Shown here: positions 14,842 to 21,636 of the stretch, one piece after another
Position numbering within the stretch: position 1 is the stretch's first letter
How the letters are laid out: the number at the start of each line of letters is the position of its first letter
Origin: Paratractidigestivibacter sp963658035
GTDB taxonomy: Bacteria; Actinomycetota; Coriobacteriia; Coriobacteriales; Atopobiaceae
Assembly (NCBI GenBank): GCA_963658035.1
Contig: CAVKOL010000021.1
Location: 1 to 21,636 of the forward strand
Direction: 5' to 3'
DNA length: 21,636 nucleotides
Translations under genes and position numbers: made by a program
The notes under the pieces: generated by a model
What the model saw: the letters and a program-made list of their open reading frames with translations, nothing else
Databases searched by the model: none
What the model was told of the DNA's origin: nothing

Positions 14842-15312
14842 ATGCCGGGAAAGCGCGACGACGTCATTAGCTGGGACGAGTTCTTCATGCGCGTGGCCAT
14901 CGCGGCCAAGCTGCGCAGCAAGGACCCCAACACCCAGGTGGGGGCATGCATCGCCGACACCAACCACCGCATCTTGTCGGTGGGCTACAACGGCACGCCC
15001 ACGGGTCTGGACGACGACGAGTTCCCCTGGCAGACCACCGACGACCCCCTAAACGACAAGCACAACTACGTGATCCACGCCGAGGCAAACGCGATCTTGA
15101 ACTACCGCGGCTCTCTTAAGGACATGGCGGGCGCCACCGTCTACGTCACCTTGTTCCCGTGCCGCGAGTGCGCCAAGACCCTGGTGCAGGCCGGCATCGG
15201 CGAGGTCGTCTTCTTGGACGACAAGTACCACGACACCCAAGACGGCCAGATCTCGCGCTCGATCCTGGACCGCTGCGGCATCACGTATCGCCAGGTCGTC
15301 GTAGAGGCTTAA
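14842..15312 (+). CDS. Deoxycytidylate (dCMP) deaminase, ComEB-like
   Basis: Zinc-dependent deaminase that converts dCMP to dUMP for dTMP synthesis. The 156 residues contain the cytidine/dCMP deaminase zinc signature HAEANAI (H79, E81) and PCRECAK (C107, C110). SWDEFFMRVA near the N-terminus and GYNGTPTG (48-55) are typical of the dCMP deaminase/ComEB group rather than free-cytidine deaminases. ATG 14842 has AGGAG (14832-14836) 5 nt upstream. In Bacillus the homologue comEB sits between comEA and comEC; here it sits between hemW and the dnaJ pair. A role in competence is not shown by the sequence. Confidence 0.88.
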   Translation: MPGKRDDVISWDEFFMRVAIAAKLRSKDPNTQVGACIADTNHRILSVGYNGTPTGLDDDEFPWQTTDDPLNDKHNYVIHAEANAILNYRGSLKDMAGATVYVTLFPCRECAKTLVQAGIGEVVFLDDKYHDTQDGQISRSILDRCGITYRQVVVEA

Positions 15313-15367
15313 AGCGCCGGCCAGGCTTTTAGGCTTCTTTTGTCGAAGGTATGAGAAATCCGGCGCT
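15313..15367. repeat. 8-bp inverted repeat flanking the -35 region before the first dnaJ gene
   Basis: AGCGCCGG (15313-15320) and CCGGCGCT (15360-15367) are exact reverse complements 39 nt apart. The right arm ends 3 nt before a TATAAT box. It may be an operator pair or, in RNA, the base of a long stem after the deaminase stop. It has no T-run of its own. Confidence 0.35.
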
Positions 15368-15370
15368 GGA

Positions 15371-15376
15371 TATAAT
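15371..15376 (+). promoter_or_regulatory. Perfect TATAAT -10 box upstream of the first dnaJ gene
   Basis: A consensus TATAAT stands out in GC-rich surroundings, 44 nt before the ATG at 15421. The hexamer 17 nt upstream (GGTATG, 15348-15353) is a poor -35, so an activator or alternative sigma factor may be needed. The predicted start is near 15383, with a leader of about 38 nt. No CIRCE-type (GCACTC...GAGTGC) site is present. Confidence 0.55.
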
Positions 15377-15400
15377 CAACCAGTACCTGTTTTTGCCTAC

Positions 15401-15414
15401 AGACTCAGGAGTCT
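15401..15414 (+). promoter_or_regulatory. Palindrome covering the Shine-Dalgarno of the first dnaJ gene
   Basis: AGACTC-AG-GAGTCT is a perfect dyad whose centre and right arm include AGGAG, the ribosome site 8-9 nt before the ATG at 15421. In RNA it can form a 5-bp stem (AGACT/AGTCT) with the ribosome site in the loop and right arm. It could be a small translational switch or a DNA-binding site. Confidence 0.35.
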
Positions 15415-15420
15415 TTTAGC

Positions 15421-16527
15421 ATGGCTTCAATGAACGACAAGGACTACTACGCCATTTTGGGCGTCGAGAAGGACGCCACCACAACCGAGATTCGCAAGGC
15501 TTTCCAGCAAAAGGCCAGGAAGCTCCACCCCGACGTCAACAAGGCGCCCGACGCCGAGGAGAAGTTCAAGGAGGTCTCGGAGGCCTACGCCGTTCTCTCC
15601 GACGAGGAGAAGCGCAAGCGCTACGACGCCATGCGCAGCGGCAACCCCTTTGCGGGCGGCTACGGCCAAAGCCCCGCCGGGGCCGGCGGCCGCGGCTACT
15701 ACACCGGCGGCGGCCCCTATAGCTGGGGCCCCTTTGGCGGCAGCTACACCAGCACCTCTCGCCGCAGCTCGCGCGCCTACAACCCCAAGGCGGGCGCCGA
15801 CTTCACGATGGACGTCGACTTGTCTGCCGAGCAGGCAAAAGAGGGCTGCAAGCGCGGCGTCACCTATCAGCACTACGTGAGCTGCGGCGTGTGCCACGGT
15901 GCGGGCTCGGTCGAGTCCGAGCACTCCCAGACCTGCCCCACCTGCTCGGGCCGCGGCAGCATCGAGATCGACCTGGGATCCATCTTTGGCATCGGCGTCA
16001 TGCAGATGACCTGCCCCGAGTGCGAGGGCACGGGCCGCGTGGTGGCCAACCCCTGCTCGGCCTGCGGCGGCTCGGGCCGCACCTTGAGCGCCTCGGAGGT
16101 CGTGGTCGACATCCCGGCAAACTCCCACGACGGCGACGAGGTGCGCGTCAAGGGCATGGGAAACGCCGGCACCAACGGCTCCTCGGCCGGTGATTTTGTC
16201 GCCCACGTCTGCGTTGCCTCCGAGCGCCTGACCGCGGCGCAGGCCAACGGCTTCTACATCATCGGCTTCGTGGTGCCCTTCATCTTGATCGGTCTTCTCA
16301 CCGGCGGCTTGTCGTCCATCGGGCTCTTTGTGATCTTGGCCTGCGCTTTTGGCGCCTTCGTCATCGTGAAGGACGGCGTGAAGTTTAGCTCTGGCTGGTG
16401 GAGGCACGCGGGCGCGGCCCTGGGCAACGGCGCTAGCTCGGGCGTGACCTTTGCCATCCTCTTTTTCCTGCTGTTCTCGTGCCAGGGCCTGGGTGCCCGC
16501 GGCTACATGGGCGGGCCCGGCTGGTAA
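15421..16527 (+). CDS. DnaJ-type co-chaperone with C-terminal membrane segments
   Basis: J-domain protein of unusual architecture, 368 residues. A complete J domain with HPD (36-38) is followed by a Gly/Phe/Tyr-rich linker (about 74-121). All four zinc-finger repeats are intact: CGVCHGAG (155-162), CPTCSGRG (172-179), CPECEGTG (198-205) and CSACGGSG (212-219). Only about 55 residues of the first substrate-binding domain follow. From G277 the chain becomes hydrophobic, with predicted membrane segments at about 277-297, 299-316 and 342-356. The rest of C-terminal domain I, domain II and the dimerisation helix are missing. It should therefore recruit DnaK at the membrane, by inference from the J domain. 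ATG 15421 is set by AGGAG 8-9 nt upstream. A canonical dnaJ follows. Confidence 0.85.
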   Translation: MASMNDKDYYAILGVEKDATTTEIRKAFQQKARKLHPDVNKAPDAEEKFKEVSEAYAVLSDEEKRKRYDAMRSGNPFAGGYGQSPAGAGGRGYYTGGGPYSWGPFGGSYTSTSRRSSRAYNPKAGADFTMDVDLSAEQAKEGCKRGVTYQHYVSCGVCHGAGSVESEHSQTCPTCSGRGSIEIDLGSIFGIGVMQMTCPECEGTGRVVANPCSACGGSGRTLSASEVVVDIPANSHDGDEVRVKGMGNAGTNGSSAGDFVAHVCVASERLTAAQANGFYIIGFVVPFILIGLLTGGLSSIGLFVILACAFGAFVIVKDGVKFSSGWWRHAGAALGNGASSGVTFAILFFLLFSCQGLGARGYMGGPGW

Positions 16528-16532
16528 AGGGG

Positions 16533-16538
16533 TATAGT
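16533..16538 (+). promoter_or_regulatory. Candidate -10 box between the two dnaJ genes
   Basis: TATAGT lies just after the first dnaJ stop. The predicted start near 16545 would put the 13-bp hairpin (16546-16583) at the very 5' end of the mRNA for the second dnaJ. No recognisable -35 is present, so this is weak. Confidence 0.25.
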
Positions 16539-16545
16539 GTTTAAG

Positions 16546-16583
16546 CTTTGCCGCGGCCGCGGTCTTGCGTGGCCGCGGCAAAG
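16546..16583 (+). terminator. 13-bp perfect GC-rich hairpin between the two dnaJ genes
   Basis: CTTTGCCGCGGCC (16546-16558) and its exact complement (16571-16583) flank a 12-nt loop. AGG then TTTT (16587-16590) follows, so the T-run is short and displaced by three bases. It could be a partial terminator that lowers expression of the downstream dnaJ, or a stabilising 5' or 3' mRNA structure. Confidence 0.5.
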
Positions 16584-16615
16584 AGGTTTTATGTACATGA
16601 GTTTTTTGGGGATTG

Positions 16616-17752
16616 GTGAGATTGAAACCGGAGAAGGACTACTACGAGGTGCTCGAGGTGCCTCGCGACGCCGACGCTAAGACCATCAAGAGGGCTTTTC
16701 TCAAGAAGGCCAAGAAACTTCACCCCGACGTGGCCACCGCGCCCGATGCCGAGGAGAAGTTCAAAGAGGTAAACGAGGCGTACTCGGTTCTCTCCGACGA
16801 CCAGAAGCGCGCCAATTACGACCGCTACGGCGACCCCGACGGCCCTGCCGGCTTTGGCGGCGGCTCCGATTACGTCGACATCTCGGACATCTTTGGCGGG
16901 GGCGGCGGCTTCTCGGACATCTTCGACTCCTTCTTTGGCGGCGGTCGCGGCCAGGCGGGCAGCCAGGCCCGTACCCGCGGCCGCGACATGGGCATCCGCC
17001 TGCAGATCAGCCTGGCCGAGGCGGCCAGCGGCTGCACCAAGACCCTCTCGTACGAGCGCCTGGCCCCCTGCGACGACTGCGGCGGCACCGGCGTGGCCGC
17101 GGGCGGCAAGGTGTGCACCTGCGAGCGCTGCCACGGCACCGGCCGCGTGATCGAGGCCCAGCGCACCATCTTTGGCACCATGCAGACGCAGTCCACCTGT
17201 CCCGTGTGCCGCGGCACCGGCAAGACCGTGGACAAGCCCTGCGAGACCTGCGACGGCCAGGGCCGCACGCCTTCCCGCGAGAAGGTCGAGGTCCAGATCC
17301 CGGCCGGCATCCACTCGGGCCAGTCGGTCACCGTCGAGGGGCGCGGCGAGGCGGGCGTTCGCGGCGACACCTGCGGAAACCTCGTGGTCTCGGTCGAGAT
17401 TCGCGACGACGAGCGCTTCGAGCGCCAGGGCGACGACCTCTACTGCAGCGTGAAGGTCGACTCGCTCGAGGCCATCGTGGGCACCACCGTCACCATCGAC
17501 GGCATCCTGGAAGGCGAGAAGGTCACGATCGACGTTCCCGCCGGCTGCCAGTTTGGCCAGCACGTCGTGGTCGAGCGCCGCGGCATGCCCCGCATGGGCA
17601 TGATCGCCCGCGGAAACCTTGTGGCCGTGGTCCAGGTCGAGACCCCGCAGGACCTCGACCCCAAGCAGCTTCTTGAGATCGCGGCGATGGTGTCTTCGCG
17701 CTCGCTTGCGGGCGACGAGGTCGCCAACCCCTTCGAGGACGACAAGAAGTAA
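16616..17752 (+). CDS. dnaJ: Chaperone protein DnaJ (canonical)
   Basis: Co-chaperone that delivers unfolded proteins to DnaK and stimulates its ATPase. Complete type I architecture in 378 residues: J domain with HPD (36-38), Gly-rich GGGSDY and GGGGGFSDIFDSFFGGG region, four zinc-finger motifs (CDDCGGTG from C152, CERCHGTG, CPVCRGTG, CETCDGQG), then both C-terminal beta domains (FERQGDDLYC, PAGCQFGQ) and a dimerisation tail. The start is probably GTG 16616, 4 nt after GGGG; TTG 16613 is in frame but too close to it. Position before mtaB and phoH matches the dnaJ2-type locus of actinobacteria. hrcA, grpE and dnaK are absent from the window, so its DnaK partner is encoded elsewhere. The stop overlaps the mtaB start. 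Confidence 0.94.
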   Translation: MRLKPEKDYYEVLEVPRDADAKTIKRAFLKKAKKLHPDVATAPDAEEKFKEVNEAYSVLSDDQKRANYDRYGDPDGPAGFGGGSDYVDISDIFGGGGGFSDIFDSFFGGGRGQAGSQARTRGRDMGIRLQISLAEAASGCTKTLSYERLAPCDDCGGTGVAAGGKVCTCERCHGTGRVIEAQRTIFGTMQTQSTCPVCRGTGKTVDKPCETCDGQGRTPSREKVEVQIPAGIHSGQSVTVEGRGEAGVRGDTCGNLVVSVEIRDDERFERQGDDLYCSVKVDSLEAIVGTTVTIDGILEGEKVTIDVPAGCQFGQHVVVERRGMPRMGMIARGNLVAVVQVETPQDLDPKQLLEIAAMVSSRSLAGDEVANPFEDDKK

Positions 17753-19029
17753 TGCTCAAGGTCGCCCTCACAAACCTGGGCTGCCGCGTCAACCGCGTGG
17801 AGCTCGACATGATGGCAAACCGGCTCGAGGCCGCGGGCGCCCAATTGGTCGGCGAGAAGGACGCCGCCTGCGTGGTGATCAACACGTGCGGCGTCACCGG
17901 CGAGGCCGAGGCTAAGAGCCGCAAGGCCGTGCGCCACGCCGCTGGGCTTCCCAATAAACCGCTGGTCATCGCCACGGGCTGCGTCGCGAGTCTCTTCTCG
18001 GCGGAGCTTGAGGAGCTGGGCGAGAACGTCTGCGTGGTCTCTGACAAGCGCGCCGTGGCAGCACATATCCTCGAGGCCTTCGAGGGCGAGTGCTCGCCGG
18101 CGGAGGGCGCCGTGCAAGGTGGCGCCGCCGCTGCTGGCGGCGTGACCCCCACAGGCCGCACCCGTCCCGGCATCCAGGTCCAGGACGGCTGCGATAACCG
18201 CTGCACCTATTGCATCATCTGGAAGGCTCGCGGCCGTGCCCGCTCGTTCGACCCCCAGGGCATCGTGGACGAGGTCAACGCCTCTATCCAGCGCGGGGCC
18301 CACGAGGTCGTGCTTACCGGCATCAACCTGGGCGACTACCGCTGGGAACAGGGCGGCGGCGCAGGCCCCATGCGCCTGCCGCAGCTGCTTGACCTGGTCT
18401 TGTCCCAGACCCCCATCGAGCGCGTGCGCCTCTCGTCGATCGAGCCGCCCGACGTCACGGCCGAGCTCGTCTCGCTCATGGTCGCCTCCCAGGGCCGCGT
18501 GGCCCCCTTCCTGCACATCTGCCTGCAGTCCGGCTGCGACGAGACCCTGCGCCGCATGGCCCGCGTCTACCGCACAGACTTGTTTCGTGAAAACGTCCAG
18601 CTTGCCCGCGATCTTCTCCCCAACGTGGCCCTGGGCACCGACCTTATAGTTGGCTTTCCCGGCGAGACGGACGAGCAGTTCGAGGAGTCGTTGGCATTTT
18701 GCCGCGAGATGCGCTTTGCCAAGATGCACATCTTCCGCTACTCCAAGCGCCCGGGCACCCCGGCCGCGACCTTCCCAAATCAGGTCCCGCCCGACGTCAT
18801 GGCGGCTCGCTCCAAGCAGGCGCATGCCCTAGCTGCGCAGATGCGCCTGGCCGAGGCCGAGAAACTCGTCGGCGCCACCGACCTGGCGCTTGTCCAGTAC
18901 CCGGGCCGCGCGGTCTCGGGCGGACTCTTTGACGTGGCCGTCGACCCTGCCTATGCCCTGGACTCGCTGGTGCCCGTGCGCTTCGAGTCGGTGCGCGAGG
19001 ACGCGACGCTCATCGGAGTGGGGCTTTAA
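17752..19029 (+). CDS. mtaB: tRNA methylthiotransferase, MtaB/MiaB family
   Basis: Radical SAM methylthiotransferase; MtaB members convert t6A37 of tRNA to ms2t6A. The N-terminal UPF0004 domain supplies three cluster cysteines: C11 (NLGCRVN), C46 (NTCGVTGEAEAKSR) and C77 (ATGCVA). The radical SAM triad is C147-x3-C151-x2-C154 in DGCDNRCTYC, followed by the RARSF and GINLGDYR segments typical of MtaB rather than MiaB or RimO. A short TRAM-like C-terminus closes the 425 residues. An Ala/Gly-rich insert (about 113-135) precedes the radical SAM core. It shares one base with the dnaJ stop. In Bacillus mtaB (yqeV) also lies downstream of dnaJ. Confidence 0.92.
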   Translation: MLKVALTNLGCRVNRVELDMMANRLEAAGAQLVGEKDAACVVINTCGVTGEAEAKSRKAVRHAAGLPNKPLVIATGCVASLFSAELEELGENVCVVSDKRAVAAHILEAFEGECSPAEGAVQGGAAAAGGVTPTGRTRPGIQVQDGCDNRCTYCIIWKARGRARSFDPQGIVDEVNASIQRGAHEVVLTGINLGDYRWEQGGGAGPMRLPQLLDLVLSQTPIERVRLSSIEPPDVTAELVSLMVASQGRVAPFLHICLQSGCDETLRRMARVYRTDLFRENVQLARDLLPNVALGTDLIVGFPGETDEQFEESLAFCREMRFAKMHIFRYSKRPGTPAATFPNQVPPDVMAARSKQAHALAAQMRLAEAEKLVGATDLALVQYPGRAVSGGLFDVAVDPAYALDSLVPVRFESVREDATLIGVGL

Positions 19030-19086
19030 CTCGTCTAATTGGCGGCTATCATGGTGAGGTACGCCGCGCACGACCGTTGGAGGAGC

Positions 19087-20043
<957 letters not shown>

Positions 20044-20046
20044 TCT

Positions 20047-20580
20047 ATGGATGACGAGATGAACGAGGCCCAGGTAAACGAGTACGACATCGTCAACGAG
20101 GACGACCTTGAGTTCCCGCTGGGGGACTCTGCCGTCTGCGACCTTCTCGACGCCGTCTTGGCGCACGAGAAGGTCGATCGCCCTTGCATGTGCTCGATTT
20201 CCATCGTGGGCGACAGCCAGATCGCCGAGACGAACCTCGAGTGGCGAGGCGTGGACGCCCCGACCGACGTCGTGAGTCTTGAGTGCGAGCGCCCAGACGA
20301 CCCCGACTTGGCGCCGGGCGAGCCCTGTGAGCTGGGCGACATTGTCCTGGCCCCGGCCTACATCAAGGCGCAGGCCGCACGCTTTGGCACCACCTTCGCC
20401 GACGAGTGCCGCCTGCTTTTGGTCCACGGGTGCCTGCACCTGTTGGGCCACGACCACTTGGACGAGGAGGAGGCCCAGGCCATGGAGGCCTTGGAAGACG
20501 ACATCTTGCGCGAGGTCGAGACCGACGGCACCCTGGGACACGTGGTCATCACCCGCCACCGCACCGAGGACGACGCATGA
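20047..20580 (+). CDS. ybeY: Endoribonuclease YbeY (rRNA maturation factor)
   Basis: Metal-dependent endoribonuclease for 16S rRNA 3'-end maturation and ribosome quality control. The zinc motif HGxLHLxGHDH is intact as HGCLHLLGHDH (H127, H131, H137). APTDVVSLE and the LGDIVLAP strand are also characteristic. The 177 residues include a slightly extended acidic N-terminus. ATG 20047 lies 3 nt after phoH with GAGG at 20035-20038; ATG 20059 is an alternative. The last four bases overlap dgkA (ATGA). The phoH-ybeY-dgkA-era run is the standard Gram-positive order. Confidence 0.95.
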   Translation: MDDEMNEAQVNEYDIVNEDDLEFPLGDSAVCDLLDAVLAHEKVDRPCMCSISIVGDSQIAETNLEWRGVDAPTDVVSLECERPDDPDLAPGEPCELGDIVLAPAYIKAQAARFGTTFADECRLLLVHGCLHLLGHDHLDEEEAQAMEALEDDILREVETDGTLGHVVITRHRTEDDA

Positions 20581-20960
20581 TTCCCGGCAAAAAGGGCGAC
20601 CACCCCTCGTTTCTCGAGAGCTTCACGTATGCTTTCAAGGGCCTTGCCTTCACCATCAAGACCGAGCGCAACATCAAGGTCATGCTCGCCTGCGCGGCCG
20701 TCGTCGTGGTCCTGGGCTTTGTCCTGCAGTTTGACCCCGTGAGCTGGGCGATCGTCCTTCTCTGCTGCGGCGTCGTGTTGGGGGCCGAACTCTTGAACAC
20801 CGCCATCGAGACCGTGGTCGACCTCGTGAGCCCCGAGTTCGACCCCTTGGCAGGGCACGCCAAGGACGTGGCCGCGGCGGCCGTCTGGGTGCTCTCGGCC
20901 TTTGTGGGCGTCGTGGGCCTCATCGTCTTTGCCAACGCCATTCTTTCGAAGCTGGGCTAG
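20577..20960 (+). CDS. dgkA: Diacylglycerol kinase-family membrane kinase (probable undecaprenol kinase)
   Basis: Small integral membrane kinase of the DgkA family; Gram-positive members mainly phosphorylate undecaprenol for cell-wall carrier lipid recycling. The 127 residues show an N-terminal amphipathic segment (SFTYAFKGL), ERNIKV (30-35), three membrane helices (about 37-52, 56-75, 101-122), and the active-site signature GAELLNTAIETVVD with E71, N74 and E78. ATG 20577 overlaps the ybeY stop as ATGA, so translation is likely coupled. Substrate choice is inferred from known Gram-positive homologues. A 54-nt gap separates it from era. Confidence 0.9.
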   Translation: MIPGKKGDHPSFLESFTYAFKGLAFTIKTERNIKVMLACAAVVVVLGFVLQFDPVSWAIVLLCCGVVLGAELLNTAIETVVDLVSPEFDPLAGHAKDVAAAAVWVLSAFVGVVGLIVFANAILSKLG

Positions 20961-21014
20961 GGGAGAGGCGCTTCTCGCCCCTTGGCCTTCGATTGCCTTT
21001 AAGGAGTTTCTTGC

Positions 21015-21636
21015 ATGTCTCAAACCGATAAGCCTTTCACCAGCGGATTCGTCGCCCTCGTGGGTCGCCCCAACGCCGGCAAGTCGACCCTTCTCAACGC
21101 CTGCATGGGCGAGAAGATCGCGATTACCAGCCCTGTGGCGCAGACCACTCGCAAGCGCATGCGCGCCGTCATCAACACCCAGAACTCGCAGCTGGTCATC
21201 ATCGACACGCCGGGCCTGCACAAGCCCAAGGACGCCCTGGGAAGCGAGCTCAACAAGTCCGCCCTGGGTGAGCTTGCCGATGCCGACGTCGTGGCCTTCT
21301 TGATCGACGCCACCAAGCCCGTGGGCACCGGCGACGAGTGGGTGGCCAAGCATGTGGCCAAGGCCGACGCCGACTACAAGCTGCTGGTACTTACCAAGGC
21401 AGACATCTCCAAGCCCGAGCAGATGCAGGCCCAGCTTGAGGCGGCAAGCGCGCTTTGCGACTTCGACGACGTGATCGTGACCTCTGCCAAGGAGGGCTTC
21501 AACGTCGACGGCTTCGTCGACCTGGTCTCGGCCCACCTGCCCGAAGGTCCGCGGTGGTTCCCCGAGGGCATGGACACCGACACCACCGACGAGGAGCTGG
21601 TGGCCGAGTTCGTGCGCGAGAAGCTCTTCCTCAACC
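21015..21636 (+). CDS. era: GTPase Era, N-terminal part (3' end outside window)
   Basis: Essential GTPase that binds the 16S rRNA 3' end and assists 30S maturation. The 207 complete codons cover the GTPase domain: G1 GRPNAGKST (17-25), G2 region SPVAQTTR, G3 DTPGLHKP, G4 TKAD (127-130) and G5 TSAK. The LPEGPRWFP segment and the start of the KH-domain linker follow. G4 has threonine where the general consensus has asparagine; I recall TKxD being common in actinobacterial Era, but did not check. ATG 21015 has AAGGAG (21001-21006) 8 nt upstream. The reading frame is open to the window edge; the KH domain lies beyond it. Confidence 0.95.
   Translation, partial: MSQTDKPFTSGFVALVGRPNAGKSTLLNACMGEKIAITSPVAQTTRKRMRAVINTQNSQLVIIDTPGLHKPKDALGSELNKSALGELADADVVAFLIDATKPVGTGDEWVAKHVAKADADYKLLVLTKADISKPEQMQAQLEAASALCDFDDVIVTSAKEGFNVDGFVDLVSAHLPEGPRWFPEGMDTDTTDEELVAEFVREKLFLN

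Noticed and set aside
15381..15420. fourU-type RNA thermometer (five T at 15390-15394 against AGGAG)
   Set aside because: The pairing would rest almost entirely on G-U pairs with no supporting stem; the local palindrome is the stronger structure.
16591..16680. Short upstream reading frame (29 codons) overlapping the dnaJ start, with AGAGG 4 nt before its ATG
   Set aside because: It overlaps dnaJ out of frame and its composition follows the dnaJ codons. Nothing beyond a plausible start supports translation.
20957..21014. Hairpin between dgkA and era (GGGG...CCCC)
   Set aside because: Only four or five consecutive pairs form before mismatches, and no T-run follows; too weak to call a terminator.

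Overview
The window is 21.6 kb of gene-dense, GC-rich chromosomal DNA. Every gene is on the + strand except rpsT. The coding content is housekeeping: 23 protein genes, with no tRNA, rRNA, CRISPR array, insertion sequence or prophage that I could see. An actinobacterial-type integration host factor (mIHF) sits next to gmk and rpoZ, and the Firmicutes-like string comEA-comEC-holA-rpsT-lepA-hemW-dnaJ-mtaB-phoH-ybeY-dgkA-era is present. With the GC-rich codon use, this suggests an actinobacterium, most likely of the class Coriobacteriia (Collinsella/Olsenella/Atopobium relatives). The taxon is inferred from gene content and order, not from a marker search.

Region 1 (1-3025) is the end of a pyrimidine operon: pyrC (5' end cut by the window), pyrK, pyrD and pyrF, with overlapping or nearly abutting ends. 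PyrK plus class 1B PyrD form the NAD-linked dihydroorotate dehydrogenase. A 209-bp gap with a perfect 14-bp inverted repeat follows. Region 2 (3235-5684) is mihF-gmk-rpoZ-thiI: nucleoid protein, GMP kinase, RNA polymerase omega and tRNA 4-thiouridine synthase, packed with 0-3 nt between genes.

Region 3 (5685-9865) is the DNA-uptake pair comEA-comEC followed by holA. The comEA leader has three tandem 11-bp repeats, then a terminator-shaped hairpin that contains the comEA ribosome binding site and ends at its ATG. Region 4 (9866-10599) is a 361-bp non-coding gap between the convergent holA and rpsT genes. It holds a long nested hairpin and the rpsT terminator. It is followed by rpsT (minus strand) and a divergent promoter region from which lepA appears to be transcribed without a leader.

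Region 5 (10600-21636) is lepA, dusB, hemW, a dCMP deaminase, two dnaJ-type genes in tandem, mtaB, phoH, ybeY, dgkA and era (3' end cut). The first dnaJ-type protein is the least ordinary gene here. It keeps the J domain and all four zinc-finger motifs, but the rest of its C-terminal substrate-binding region is replaced by predicted membrane segments. Much of regions 4-5 serves translation and RNA maturation (S20, EF4, DusB, MtaB, YbeY, Era), with protein folding and undecaprenol recycling alongside.

I do not see a new multi-gene system. The points most worth following are the membrane-anchored DnaJ, the structured holA/rpsT gap, and the comEA leader.
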